Notes: generated by a model not told the origin, from the letters alone. 16,597 nt of DNA from Clostridium sp. 28_17 (GCA_001916065.1 MNRS01000007.1:1-16597); one strand, 5' to 3'. Positions 1 through 7,206 are shown, counted from the first letter of the stretch. Numbers and translations are program-made.

Positions 1-1
1 C

Positions 2-23
2 ATAAAGGGAAAATAAAGGGAAA
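2..23. repeat. 11-bp tandem repeat, two copies
   Basis: ATAAAGGGAAA occurs twice head to tail (2-12 and 13-23). The rest of 24-165 is A-rich, with no ORF carrying a ribosome binding site, no convincing hairpin with a T-run and no RNA gene that I can see. It may be the 3' flank of something outside the window. Confidence 0.4.
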
Positions 24-165
24 GTCTAAAAAATAAATTTCCAAAAGACTGGAAATAAATGCTTTCTTTAAAAAAACTTTCTGTCCTCATAACCCGAAGC
101 CCACGCATAAAAAATATAATATAGATATACAAGAAAAAAAGCACGCATCAATAATAACTCATATA

Positions 166-415
166 AAAAATAGGTTACAGTTCATTAGGAAAAATCCCTG
201 AAATACCTGTGAATGATATTTTTCATATTTTCTCAGGTTCCCTACATGATGTTAACAAATTCTAATGTAAATACTCTAACAACACCAGAAGGCAGGACCA
301 TTTAGAGCATTTACTTAAGAATTTGTAACACTATTTTGGTCACATTCGAAATATATTCAAAATATCATTCACAGGTATTTCAGGGATTTTTATTACTGAA
401 CTGTAACAAACATAG
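166..415. mobile_element. MITE-like palindromic element with imperfect 8-bp flanking repeats
   Basis: Two 49-nt arms (174-222 and 359-407) are inverted copies: the outer 11 bases (GTTACAGTTCA) match perfectly, five bases are poorly matched, then 33 bases match perfectly. A second, imperfect inverted repeat lies inside (251-277 against 304-329), so the 234-bp element can fold along most of its length around a loop at 278-303. Immediately outside the arms are AAAAATAG (166-173) and AAACATAG (408-415), 7 of 8 identical, which is what a slightly decayed 8-bp target duplication would look like. There is no internal ORF. This combination is typical of miniature inverted-repeat transposable elements mobilised in trans. 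Alternatively it could be a large structured RNA. The parent transposase family is not identifiable from what is seen. Confidence 0.65.
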
Positions 416-467
416 TGAAAAAAGTAAATACTTTTTTCATTCTACACTATAAAATTCCCTATAATTA

Positions 468-476
468 TGATATAAT
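468..476 (+). promoter_or_regulatory. Extended -10 promoter for the Nudix gene
   Basis: TGATATAAT, an extended -10 (TG at 468-469, TATAAT at 471-476), lies 30 bases before the start codon and just ahead of the ribosome binding site. No good -35 is seen 17 bases upstream. The same nine bases recur upstream of three other transcription units in this window. Confidence 0.6.
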
Positions 477-505
477 TCCCATAAAAATAAAAAGGAGGAA
501 CGGGT

Positions 506-1420
506 ATGGATTTAACAATAAATGTAGAAAACTACAAACTAAACATAAGAGCAGCAGGGATAATAGAACACAACGGAAAAATATTAGTACACAAAGAAAT
601 AAGCAAAGACCACTATGCACTAATAGGAGGAAGAGTAAAAATAGGAGAAGATTCAGAAACAACAATCAAAAGAGAAATTAAAGAAGAACTTGGAAAAGAA
701 ATAAAAACAACAGGATATATAGCAACAATAGAAAATTTCTTCGAAGAAAAAGGCCAAAAATATCATGAAATACTATTTGTGCACAAAGCAGAATTCATAA
801 ACGAAGAAGACAAAAAAATAGAACAAACACTAAAAAATGTAGAGGGCAAAGAAAACTTACGCTATGAATGGATAGAAAAAAGCAAAATAGAAGAATATAA
901 AATCTTACCAGGAACAATAAAAGAAATATTAAAAGAAAACAAAATTCCAGTACATAAAATAAACAATGATTTAAAAAAAGAAATTGAACTAGGAGAAGTA
1001 GATAATATATTAAACAAAAATGCAAATTCAGAAAAAGAAAAATGCTGTGGATGTATTATAATAAATGATAATAAAGTACTACTAATCAAGCAAATACAAG
1101 GACATTGGGGATTTCCAAAAGGACATGTAGAAAAAAATGAAACAGAACTTGAAACAGCAGCAAGAGAAGTGAAGGAAGAAACTAATTTAGATGTAGAAAT
1201 TGATGCTAATAAAAGATATACAATGGAATATGTAACAGATAAAGGAAAGCTAAAACAAGTAGTATTATTTGTTGCAAAATGCACAGGAGGAGAAATTAAA
1301 GCACAGGAATGTGAAGTTAATGAAATAAAATGGTTAGATTTCGATGAAGCAGTTGAAACAATTACATATGAAAATACTAGAGAATTATTTAAGGAAATAC
1401 TTAAGGATATAAAAGGTTGA
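506..1420 (+). CDS. Two-domain (tandem) Nudix hydrolase
   Basis: Predicted cytoplasmic Mg-dependent pyrophosphohydrolase of 304 aa containing two complete Nudix domains. Domain 1 (about residues 12-145) has a Nudix box at 42-64: GRVKIGE, then REIKEELGK, with the G-x5-E-x7-RE-x2-EE spacing intact. Domain 2 (about 178-300) has its box at 206-228, beginning GHVEKNE and ending REVKEETNL; the usual Gly of EExG is Asn. The GFPKGHVE stretch in domain 2 resembles Ap4A (diadenosine tetraphosphate) hydrolases, while domain 1 looks like a generic nucleotide-type Nudix enzyme. A 35-residue charged linker joins them, and CCGC at 180-183 opens domain 2. Single-domain Nudix proteins are usually about 130-170 aa, so this is a fusion or internal duplication of diverged domains. 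The start is supported by AGGAGG at 493-498, seven bases upstream. It heads the run that includes plsC. The substrate is not predictable. Confidence 0.9.
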   Translation: MDLTINVENYKLNIRAAGIIEHNGKILVHKEISKDHYALIGGRVKIGEDSETTIKREIKEELGKEIKTTGYIATIENFFEEKGQKYHEILFVHKAEFINEEDKKIEQTLKNVEGKENLRYEWIEKSKIEEYKILPGTIKEILKENKIPVHKINNDLKKEIELGEVDNILNKNANSEKEKCCGCIIINDNKVLLIKQIQGHWGFPKGHVEKNETELETAAREVKEETNLDVEIDANKRYTMEYVTDKGKLKQVVLFVAKCTGGEIKAQECEVNEIKWLDFDEAVETITYENTRELFKEILKDIKG

Positions 1421-1485
1421 AAAATTAATTAAATATTTATCCATAAAATTGAAACAATATAGAAAAAGTAACAAGGAAACAAAAA

Positions 1486-2061
1486 ATGAAAGAAAACAAA
1501 ACACTATACAAAATAGCAAAATCAATATACAGCAAATTGCTAAAAATAATATATAGACCAACAGTAAAAGGAACAAAAAACATACCAGAAAAAGGAGCAA
1601 TTATCTTTGTAGGAAACCACAAGCACGCATTTGACCCAATAATGGTAATGGCAAACACAAACAGAATAGTACACTACATGGCAAAAGAAAGCCTATTCAA
1701 AGGAATACACGGAAAAATTTTTGAAAGCATTGGAACTATAAAAGTACACAGAAACAAAAGTAATCCTGTAGCCATATTAAAAGCAGAAAGAGTACTTAAA
1801 CAAGGTGGAGCAGTTGGAATTTTTCCAGAGGGAACAAGAAACAGGACAAACCAAGAACTTTTAAAATTTAGATATGGAGCAGTCAAAATTGCACAAAAAA
1901 CAAATACACCAATAATTCCATTTGCAATAAAAGGCAACTACAAACCATTCAGAAAAGACTTATCAATCGAATTTGGAAAACCAGTAAATATCAGTAAAAT
2001 GGAAGTAGAAGAAGCAAATAATTATATTAAGAATGAAGTATTAAACATACTTAGGAAGTAG
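1486..2061 (+). CDS. plsC: 1-acyl-sn-glycerol-3-phosphate acyltransferase (PlsC family)
   Basis: Transfers an acyl chain to lysophosphatidate to make phosphatidate, the precursor of membrane phospholipids; acts at the inner face of the membrane. The 191-aa protein has the family's catalytic H-x4-D motif (GNHKHAFD, His45 and Asp50) and the substrate-binding FPEGTR block at 113-118, followed by PIIPFAIKG near 149, all in the usual order and spacing. The length suits the short bacterial PlsC proteins, and there is no long N-terminal membrane region, only a modestly hydrophobic start. AAGGA at 1473-1477 sits nine bases before the ATG. It lies 65 bases after the Nudix gene with no terminator between, and 53 bases before a diacylglycerol-kinase-type gene, so both neighbouring lipid genes act on the phosphatidate/diacylglycerol pair. 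A closely related acyltransferase with another acceptor cannot be excluded. Confidence 0.9.
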   Translation: MKENKTLYKIAKSIYSKLLKIIYRPTVKGTKNIPEKGAIIFVGNHKHAFDPIMVMANTNRIVHYMAKESLFKGIHGKIFESIGTIKVHRNKSNPVAILKAERVLKQGGAVGIFPEGTRNRTNQELLKFRYGAVKIAQKTNTPIIPFAIKGNYKPFRKDLSIEFGKPVNISKMEVEEANNYIKNEVLNILRK

Positions 2062-2114
2062 AAAAGGTTGGAAAAATTATTTTTTTTCAACTGAATTTCT
2101 ACCTTGAGGAAGGA

Positions 2115-2993
2115 ATGAAATTAAACATGAAAAGGATTTTTATAGTAAACGAAAGTGCTGGAAGAGGAAAAAGCAAAAAAATCATACCAAATATTGAAAA
2201 CGAATGTAAAAATCAAAACATTGAATTTGAAATTAGATATATAACAAAAGAAAAAAGTGGATATGACATTGCGCTTGAATACAAAGATAAGGAATACGTG
2301 ATATATGTTGTAGGCGGAGATGGAACTTTAACACTTGTGCTACCTGCATTAGTTGGCACAAAAAACAAACTTGGTATTATTCCATCAGGCTCAGGAAATG
2401 ATACATATAGGACTATAAAAAATTTGCCTAATAAAGAGACGTTGATAGATATAGGAAAAATTAATGACAAATACTTCATAAATGTAGCATGTACAGGAAT
2501 CGATGCTGAAGTAGCAAACAATATTGACAAATTAAGGAATACTATAATACCAACAAGTCAACTATACAATGCAAGCATCGTATATACTTTCATAAAGTTC
2601 AAACATAAAAAAATGAAGTTGAAAACCAGTGTAAAAAACATTGAAACCCAATATACAATTTTAAGCATTTGTAATGGAGCGTATTATGGCGGTGGCTATA
2701 ATATTGCACCAAAATCAACATTAACAGATGGTCTTTTAGATGTCTATTATGCAGAAAAAATGTCAAAAATAAAAATGATTCCATTAATTTTAAGGCTGAA
2801 AAAAGGAAAACATGAAGGAAAAAGAAGAATTCATAAATTTAGAACGAATCACGTGGAATTAGAACTTGATGAAAAAATTACTTTTAATGTTGATGGAGAA
2901 AAATTAACGGGAAATAAATTTATAATTGATGTTTTACCAAAATCAATTACATTATTTAATGATAATGATTTTGTAGAAAAAATTTTGAAATAA
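2115..2993 (+). CDS. Diacylglycerol/lipid kinase (DAGK catalytic domain, YegS/BmrU/DgkB-like)
   Basis: Probably phosphorylates diacylglycerol or a related lipid with ATP, recycling it to phosphatidate. Visible in the 292-aa protein are an N-terminal strand-loop (FIVNESAGRGKSKK), the nucleotide-binding GGDGT at 67-71, the GIIPSGSGNDTYR block at 87-99, and the C-terminal sandwich with NGAYYGGGYNIAPKS and TDGLLDVYY, ending with the VDGEKL segment typical of the family. There are no transmembrane segments, as in soluble DgkB-type kinases. Two starts are possible. ATG at 2115 has GAGG five bases upstream. ATG at 2127 gives MKRIFIVN, the more family-like N-terminus, but its nearest SD is about 12 bases away. 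The first is kept with modest preference. It is adjacent to plsC, which uses or makes the same lipid pool. Confidence 0.9.
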   Translation: MKLNMKRIFIVNESAGRGKSKKIIPNIENECKNQNIEFEIRYITKEKSGYDIALEYKDKEYVIYVVGGDGTLTLVLPALVGTKNKLGIIPSGSGNDTYRTIKNLPNKETLIDIGKINDKYFINVACTGIDAEVANNIDKLRNTIIPTSQLYNASIVYTFIKFKHKKMKLKTSVKNIETQYTILSICNGAYYGGGYNIAPKSTLTDGLLDVYYAEKMSKIKMIPLILRLKKGKHEGKRRIHKFRTNHVELELDEKITFNVDGEKLTGNKFIIDVLPKSITLFNDNDFVEKILK

Positions 2994-3028
2994 AAATTGA
3001 AATAGAATAAAAGATGGGAGAGAAAATT

Positions 3029-3580
3029 ATGAGTGAAAATTTAAAGAAACCAATAGTAACAATAGAAATGGAAGATGGGGGAATAATAAAACTAGAACTA
3101 TATCCAAGCAAAGCACCAGAAACAGTAAACAACTTTGTAAACTTAATACAAAAAGGATTTTATGATGGACTAATATTCCACAGAACAATTCCAGGATTCA
3201 TGGCACAAGGAGGAGACCCAGAAGGAACAGGAATGGGAGGTCCAGGATACGGAATAAAAGGAGAATTCAAAGAAAATGGAGTAGAAAACAACATATCACA
3301 TGTAAGAGGAATTGTATCAATGGCAAGAAGCATGATGCCTAATAGTGCAGGTTCTCAATTCTTTATAGTAACAGATGACTCAGAATTTCTAGATGGAAAA
3401 TATGCTGCATTTGGAAGTGTTATTGAAGGGATGGATGTAGTAGATAAAATTGTAAAATCAAGAGTAATTACCAGAAGTCCATTTGGCGGTGGAAAAGATA
3501 GACCAGTAGAACCACCTGTTATGAAAAAAGTAACAGTAGAGACATTTGGAGTAGAATATCCAGAACCACAAAAAATGTAA
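3029..3580 (+). CDS. ppiB: Peptidyl-prolyl cis-trans isomerase, cyclophilin type
   Basis: Catalyses cis-trans isomerisation of Xaa-Pro bonds in protein folding; no signal peptide is seen, so it is cytoplasmic. The 183-aa protein carries the cyclophilin core: FHRTIPGFMAQGGD at 50-63 (catalytic Arg at 52), AGSQFFI at 107-113, and LDGKYAAFG near 121-129. The Trp found in human cyclophilin A in the last block is absent, as in many bacterial members. A short tail after residue 150 (rich in Gly, Arg, Pro) extends the domain slightly. An ATG at 3014 is in frame, but nothing SD-like precedes it, whereas GGGAG (3016-3020) lies eight bases before the ATG at 3029, so the later start is chosen. It follows the lipid kinase by 35 bases with no terminator between and may be co-transcribed with it. 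Confidence 0.93.
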   Translation: MSENLKKPIVTIEMEDGGIIKLELYPSKAPETVNNFVNLIQKGFYDGLIFHRTIPGFMAQGGDPEGTGMGGPGYGIKGEFKENGVENNISHVRGIVSMARSMMPNSAGSQFFIVTDDSEFLDGKYAAFGSVIEGMDVVDKIVKSRVITRSPFGGGKDRPVEPPVMKKVTVETFGVEYPEPQKM

Positions 3581-3647
3581 AATAATATAAAAAAACAAAC
3601 AAATTTTATAATTCCGACAAATTTCGATATAAAAATAAAAAACAAAA

Positions 3648-3656
3648 TGATATAAT
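3648..3656 (+). promoter_or_regulatory. Extended -10 promoter for the damaged DUF4190/FxLYD-like gene
   Basis: TGATATAAT, the same extended -10 seen at 468, 4157 and 9050, lies about 21 bases before a strong AAGGGGG ribosome binding site (3675-3681). The promoter and SD of the following gene are therefore intact although its start codon is not standard. The rest of 3581-3685 shows no terminator hairpin after ppiB. Confidence 0.55.
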
Positions 3657-3685
3657 TTCAACATAATAAAATAAAAGGGGGAACA

Positions 3686-3970
3686 ATATTTGGTATAGTA
3701 GCACTAATAAAAAAATCTAGCAAAGGACAAGCCATTGCAGGAATAATACTTTGCATTCTTACTATTGTAATAACAATTAATTCTTCATTCAGTATTCAAG
3801 TTGAAGCTGTTGATGCAAATGGAAGTAGAATAGCAAATGATTATATTTATGCAAATAATTTAAATGCTGGACAAAGCCAAGAGTTCAAATTGTTCGAATA
3901 TGTAGAGAGTGATAAATTAAATTCAATGAAAAATGCAACATTTAAAATAGTAGAAGCATCAATGTATTAA
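3686..3970 (+). pseudogene. Probable remnant of a small membrane protein (DUF4190-like helix plus FxLYD-like tail), no standard start codon
   Basis: The frame is open from just after a stop at 3653-3655 and runs 94 codons to TAA at 3968-3970, but contains no ATG, GTG or TTG near its 5' end. The codon 4 bases after the SD AAGGGGG is ATA (3686). The product begins FGIVALIKKSSKGQAIAG, followed by a hydrophobic run to about residue 31. This resembles the second half of a DUF4190-type two-helix membrane module (FG.IAL....KG.AIAG). The rest (VDANG, NNLNAGQSQEFK, ATFKIVEA) resembles the second half of an FxLYD domain. The missing first helix and missing front half of the FxLYD domain suggest an internally deleted gene, though ATA initiation or an ATG-to-ATA base error is possible. 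It has its own promoter and a strong terminator, so it may be expressed. The family assignment is tentative. Confidence 0.55.
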
Positions 3971-4005
3971 AATATTAATAATAGTTAAAATTCAAGAATT
4001 TTTTA

Positions 4006-4044
4006 TGGGGTAGAACACTAAAAAACATTCTACCCCAGTATTTT
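4006..4044 (+). terminator. Rho-independent terminator
   Basis: TGGGGTAGAA (4006-4015) pairs perfectly with TTCTACCCCA (4028-4037) around a 12-base A-rich loop, followed by GTATTTTATA. It closes the damaged gene ending at 3970 and insulates it from the bile salt hydrolase promoter. Confidence 0.85.
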
Positions 4045-4133
4045 ATATCATTAAAATTTAAATTTCAAAAAATTAGCAGAATAATCAAATTTTAAACTTA
4101 TTTTCAAATAAAAATCCAAAATTAAATTTAAAA

Positions 4134-4165
4134 ATCACACAACAATCCACATATTGTGATATAAT
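4134..4165 (+). promoter_or_regulatory. Extended -10 promoter with overlapping dyad, upstream of bile salt hydrolase
   Basis: TGATATAAT (4157-4165) is an extended -10 with no clear -35. An inverted repeat ATCACA (4134-4139) / TGTGAT (4155-4160) overlaps the spacer and the TG of the -10, where a repressor would block RNA polymerase. The promoter call is firmer than the operator call. The remainder of 4045-4223 is A/T-rich, with no ORF or other structure seen. Confidence 0.5.
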
Positions 4166-4223
4166 AGTGGAAAAATAACAGAAAAGTTTAAAAGACAATG
4201 AAAAAATAAGGAGGAGAAAAATT

Positions 4224-5198
4224 ATGTGTACAGCAGCAACATATAAAACAAAAGACTTCTATTTTGGGAGGACACTAGACTATGAATTCTCATATGGAGA
4301 TGAAATAACAATAACACCAAGAAATTACGAATTCAAATTCAAAGAAACAGAACAAATAAAAAATCACTATGCAATAATAGGAATGGCATATGTAGCAGAA
4401 AACTACCCACTATACTATGACGCAATAAACGAAAAAGGATTAGGAATAGCAGGACTGAACTTTGTAGGGAACACACGCTACAATTCAAAAGAAGAAGGAA
4501 AAGACAATATAACACAATACGAATTTATACCATGGATTTTAAGTCAATGCACAACCGTAAAAGAAGCACGACAACTAATAGAAAAAATGAATTTTTTAAA
4601 TGAACCATTTAATGAACAATTACCACTAGCACAATTACATTGGATTATAGCAGACAAAGAAGAAACCATAACAGTTGAAGCAATGAAAGATGGAATAAAA
4701 ATATATGAAAACCCTGTAGGAATTTTAACTAATAACCCGCCATTTGATAAGCAAATGTTTGCATTAAATAACTATATGAACTTATCACCTAAATCTCCTG
4801 AGAATAAATTTGCAAAAAATATAAATTTAGATAGATACAGCAGAGGAATGGGAGCAATAGGACTTCCTGGTGATTTATCTTCACAATCTAGGTTTATAAG
4901 AGCAAGTTTTGTAAAAATGAACTCAGTTTCAAAAGATACAGAAAATGAAAGTGTTAGCCAATTCTTCCATATTCTTAATTCAGTAGATCAACAAAGGGGA
5001 TGTTGTGAGGTAGATGACGAAAAGTATGAGATAACAATTTATACATCTTGCTGTAATGCAAGTAAAGGAATTTATTATTACACAACATATGATAACCATC
5101 AAATTACAGCAGTTGATATGCATAAGGAAAATATAGACAGTGAGGAATTAATAAGATATCAATTAATAAAAGAAGAACAAATAAAAATGCAAAATTAA
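4224..5198 (+). CDS. Choloylglycine hydrolase (bile salt hydrolase / penicillin V acylase family)
   Basis: N-terminal-nucleophile amidase that most likely removes glycine or taurine from conjugated bile salts. At 324 aa it has the usual length. The initiator Met is followed by Cys2, the catalytic nucleophile exposed by Met removal. FGRTLDY supplies Arg16 and Asp19 (Arg18 and Asp21 in well-studied enzymes, here two residues earlier because the first loop is shorter). AGLNF at 76-80, LTNNPPF near 168, the YSRGMGAIGLPGDLSS stretch near 205-220 and SRFIRA at 222-227 (with the active-site Arg) are all present. The AGLNF and GLPGDLSS blocks favour a bile salt hydrolase over a penicillin V acylase, but the two cannot be cleanly split by eye. 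There is no signal peptide, as is usual for Gram-positive members. AGGAGGAG lies eight bases before the ATG. No terminator is seen before the nuclease gene 89 bases downstream. Confidence 0.93.
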   Translation: MCTAATYKTKDFYFGRTLDYEFSYGDEITITPRNYEFKFKETEQIKNHYAIIGMAYVAENYPLYYDAINEKGLGIAGLNFVGNTRYNSKEEGKDNITQYEFIPWILSQCTTVKEARQLIEKMNFLNEPFNEQLPLAQLHWIIADKEETITVEAMKDGIKIYENPVGILTNNPPFDKQMFALNNYMNLSPKSPENKFAKNINLDRYSRGMGAIGLPGDLSSQSRFIRASFVKMNSVSKDTENESVSQFFHILNSVDQQRGCCEVDDEKYEITIYTSCCNASKGIYYYTTYDNHQITAVDMHKENIDSEELIRYQLIKEEQIKMQN

Positions 5199-5287
5199 TA
5201 AAAGACACAAGACTTGGCAGACGAAATTTTGAAAAAAATTTTGGATGATGATGAGCGAAACGAAGTGAAGCGAAAGGAAATACAAAA

Positions 5288-6076
5288 GTGAAAAAGAGTA
5301 CACGAGCAAAGAAAACAAAAAACAAACAAACAGAAAAAATAATATCAACATTAATAATAATAATATTAATAATAGCAAGTTGGGTAATAAACAAACAAGA
5401 AAACAACAACGCAGAAAATCAGATAAATGAAACAAATATAACCGCAGAACAAGCACAAACAGCGGGAAATACGGTATCAAGAACCAAATACAATTTAAGT
5501 AACATACCAGAATACACAGACAAAATATACACAGAAATAAATAACAACATACCATACTTTAAAGAAAGTGAGCACACAACGAAAGCATTCGAAAACTACA
5601 GTCAACTTGACTCTTTAAAACGATGCGGAGTAGCATATGCAAACATATGCAAAGAAATAATGCCAACAGAAAAAAGAGGAGACATCAGTAATGTAAAGCC
5701 AACAGGTTGGAAACAAGCAAAATATGACGGAAAATTCTTGTACAACAGATGCCATCTAATAGGATATCAATTAGCAGGAGAAAACGCCAATGAGTTGAAT
5801 TTAATAACCGGTACAAATTATTTCAATGTTGAAGGAATGTTACCATTTGAAAACAAAGTAGCAGAATATATAGAAAAAAACAATAATAATCATGTACTTT
5901 ATAGAGTAACACCAGACTTTAAAGGAGACAATAAAGTTGCAAGTGGCGTAGAAATGGAAGCATATTCTGTAGAAGATAATGGACAAGGCGCTAGCTTTAA
6001 TGTATATGTGTATAATGTCCAACCCGGAATAACAATTAATTATCAAACAGGTGAAAGCTCTCAAAATAGCAAATAG
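5288..6076 (+). CDS. Membrane-anchored DNA/RNA non-specific endonuclease (EndA/Spd1-like)
   Basis: Predicted surface nuclease that degrades DNA, and perhaps RNA, outside the cell for nutrient salvage, DNA uptake or escape from DNA traps. The 262-aa protein has a basic N-terminus, one hydrophobic segment at about 18-34 (a signal anchor with no obvious cleavage site), then a low-complexity Asn/Gln/Glu-rich linker to about 65. The nuclease domain has the beta-beta-alpha-metal core: LYNRCHLIGYQL (151-162) with the likely general-base His156, and NLITGTNYFNVEGMLPFENK (171-190) with the likely metal-ligand Asn180. The NRCH form of the classical DRGH motif matches streptococcal Spd1-type enzymes. 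GTG at 5288 is the only plausible start. AAAGGAAA (5273-5280) precedes it, the frame has a stop at 5252-5254, and no other start codon lies between. It follows the bile salt hydrolase with no visible terminator, so co-transcription is likely. Confidence 0.88.
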   Translation: MKKSTRAKKTKNKQTEKIISTLIIIILIIASWVINKQENNNAENQINETNITAEQAQTAGNTVSRTKYNLSNIPEYTDKIYTEINNNIPYFKESEHTTKAFENYSQLDSLKRCGVAYANICKEIMPTEKRGDISNVKPTGWKQAKYDGKFLYNRCHLIGYQLAGENANELNLITGTNYFNVEGMLPFENKVAEYIEKNNNNHVLYRVTPDFKGDNKVASGVEMEAYSVEDNGQGASFNVYVYNVQPGITINYQTGESSQNSK

Positions 6077-6157
6077 CTATTAAATGCAGTATAAAAAATT
6101 CACCACAATTATAAAACATAATTAAAAAATTTAATCAAAAAAAGGAGAGATGATTTA

Positions 6158-6583
6158 TTGAAATTAGATATTTTTAACAAACTAGCAAATGATATAAAAG
6201 AAAATAATTTAGTAGAAAATTTTATACAAGAATTATCAAAACAAATTGAAAACTCAAAGGAAAAAGAACAAATGAACACAATAAACAACGACGAAATCAA
6301 CGATAATAATGAGGTTGAAAAAGAAAGTTCACTAGAACAACAAGAAAACCTAGAACAAAATAGAGAAGAGAACTGCCTGTATCAAGTAGTAGATTTTAGT
6401 GCAAAGGGAGTTTACTTACTAAACAAAAACAACAATAAAATATTTGAAGAAACAGAAATATCAGAAGAACTAAAAAATCAAATACAAAATGATAGTATAT
6501 TGAGATATAAAAATGGTGAATATGTATATGAAGAAGAATTAACAGAAGAATTCTTCAATAATTTAGAAGATATAGACCAATAA
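6158..6583 (+). CDS. Acidic hypothetical protein
   Basis: Not a family that I recognise. The 141-aa product is soluble-looking, strongly acidic and Glu/Asn-rich. An N-terminal helical part (about 1-65) has heptad-like charged repeats that could form a coiled coil, and a second part (about 72-141, from CLYQVVDFSAKGVYLLN) has alternating beta-type residues that could be a small domain. There is no signal peptide, membrane segment or catalytic motif. The start is TTG at 6158, eight bases after AAAGGAGAG (6141-6149). The ATG at 6150 meets a stop after three codons. No promoter is evident in the 81-base gap after the nuclease gene, so it may belong to that transcript. It is credible as a gene because of the good SD and a codon pattern matching its neighbours. 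Confidence 0.7.
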   Translation: MKLDIFNKLANDIKENNLVENFIQELSKQIENSKEKEQMNTINNDEINDNNEVEKESSLEQQENLEQNREENCLYQVVDFSAKGVYLLNKNNNKIFEETEISEELKNQIQNDSILRYKNGEYVYEEELTEEFFNNLEDIDQ

Positions 6584-6669
6584 AAAATAAAATTATGGCT
6601 AAAAACAGCAAAGAATCAAATGAAATTTTAAACAAAATTGTATTACTATAAAAAAGAAAGGTGATAAAA

Positions 6670-7206
6670 ATGAAAGCATTAGTAATATCAGATATCCATG
6701 GTTCAGGATACTATGGAGAAAAAATTAAAGAAATAAATGAAAAGGAAAAACCAGACAAGATAATATTATTAGGAGACTTATATTACCATGGACCAAGAAA
6801 TAATTTAAGTCAAGAATACAACCCAATGAAAGTAGCACAAACACTTAATTCACTAAAAGACAAACTTTTAGTAGTAAGAGGAAACTGTGACGCAGAAGTA
6901 GACGAAACAATATCAGAATTCAAATTTCATGACCACATTTTAATGGAAATAAACGGTAAAAATTTCTACTTTACACATGGACACAAATACAATATAGAAA
7001 AAATACCATATGACGACTTTGATATAATGATATATGGTCATATTCACCAAGGATTTATTCAAGAAAAAGAAGGGTTTATCTTTGCAAACCCAGGTTCTAT
7101 CTCACTTCCAAAATGCAATACAGAGCATAGCTATATTGTAATTGAAGACAATAAAATAATATTAAAAAATGTAGACGGAAAAGTTATACAAGAATACGAA
7201 TTTTAA
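6670..7206 (+). CDS. yfcE: YfcE/MJ0936-type metallophosphodiesterase
   Basis: Cytoplasmic metal-dependent phosphodiesterase; family members cleave model phosphodiesters, and the physiological substrate is usually unknown. The 178-aa protein shows every calcineurin-like metal motif in order: SDIHG (Asp8, His10), GDLYYHG (Asp36), GNCD (Asn72), THGH (His103) and GHIH (His124, His126), closed by NPGSISLPK, typical of this subfamily. Length is normal. An in-frame GTG at 6661 lies inside the SD, so the ATG at 6670, preceded by AAAGGTGAT (6657-6665), is taken as the start and gives the expected MKALVISDIHG N-terminus. It sits 86 bases after the acidic hypothetical; the next gene has its own promoter. 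Confidence 0.92.
   Translation: MKALVISDIHGSGYYGEKIKEINEKEKPDKIILLGDLYYHGPRNNLSQEYNPMKVAQTLNSLKDKLLVVRGNCDAEVDETISEFKFHDHILMEINGKNFYFTHGHKYNIEKIPYDDFDIMIYGHIHQGFIQEKEGFIFANPGSISLPKCNTEHSYIVIEDNKIILKNVDGKVIQEYEF

Noticed and set aside
166..415. Retron or group II intron RNA
   Set aside because: No reverse transcriptase gene in the window and no recognisable domain V or msr/msd arrangement; the exact flanking 8-mers favour a transposable element.
415..681. 88-codon forward frame starting before the Nudix gene
   Set aside because: It overlaps the Nudix gene in another frame, has no SD and a basic low-complexity translation; the Nudix frame has clear motifs and AGGAGG.
2067..2091. GTTG...CAAC hairpin between plsC and the lipid kinase
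   Set aside because: The stem is mostly A-T with a G-U pair and is followed by TGAATTTC, not a T-run; likely not a terminator.
4224..6076. Bile salt hydrolase plus nuclease as a dedicated new two-gene system
   Set aside because: Both are known families and the only link is proximity without a terminator; no conserved partnership can be claimed from one locus.
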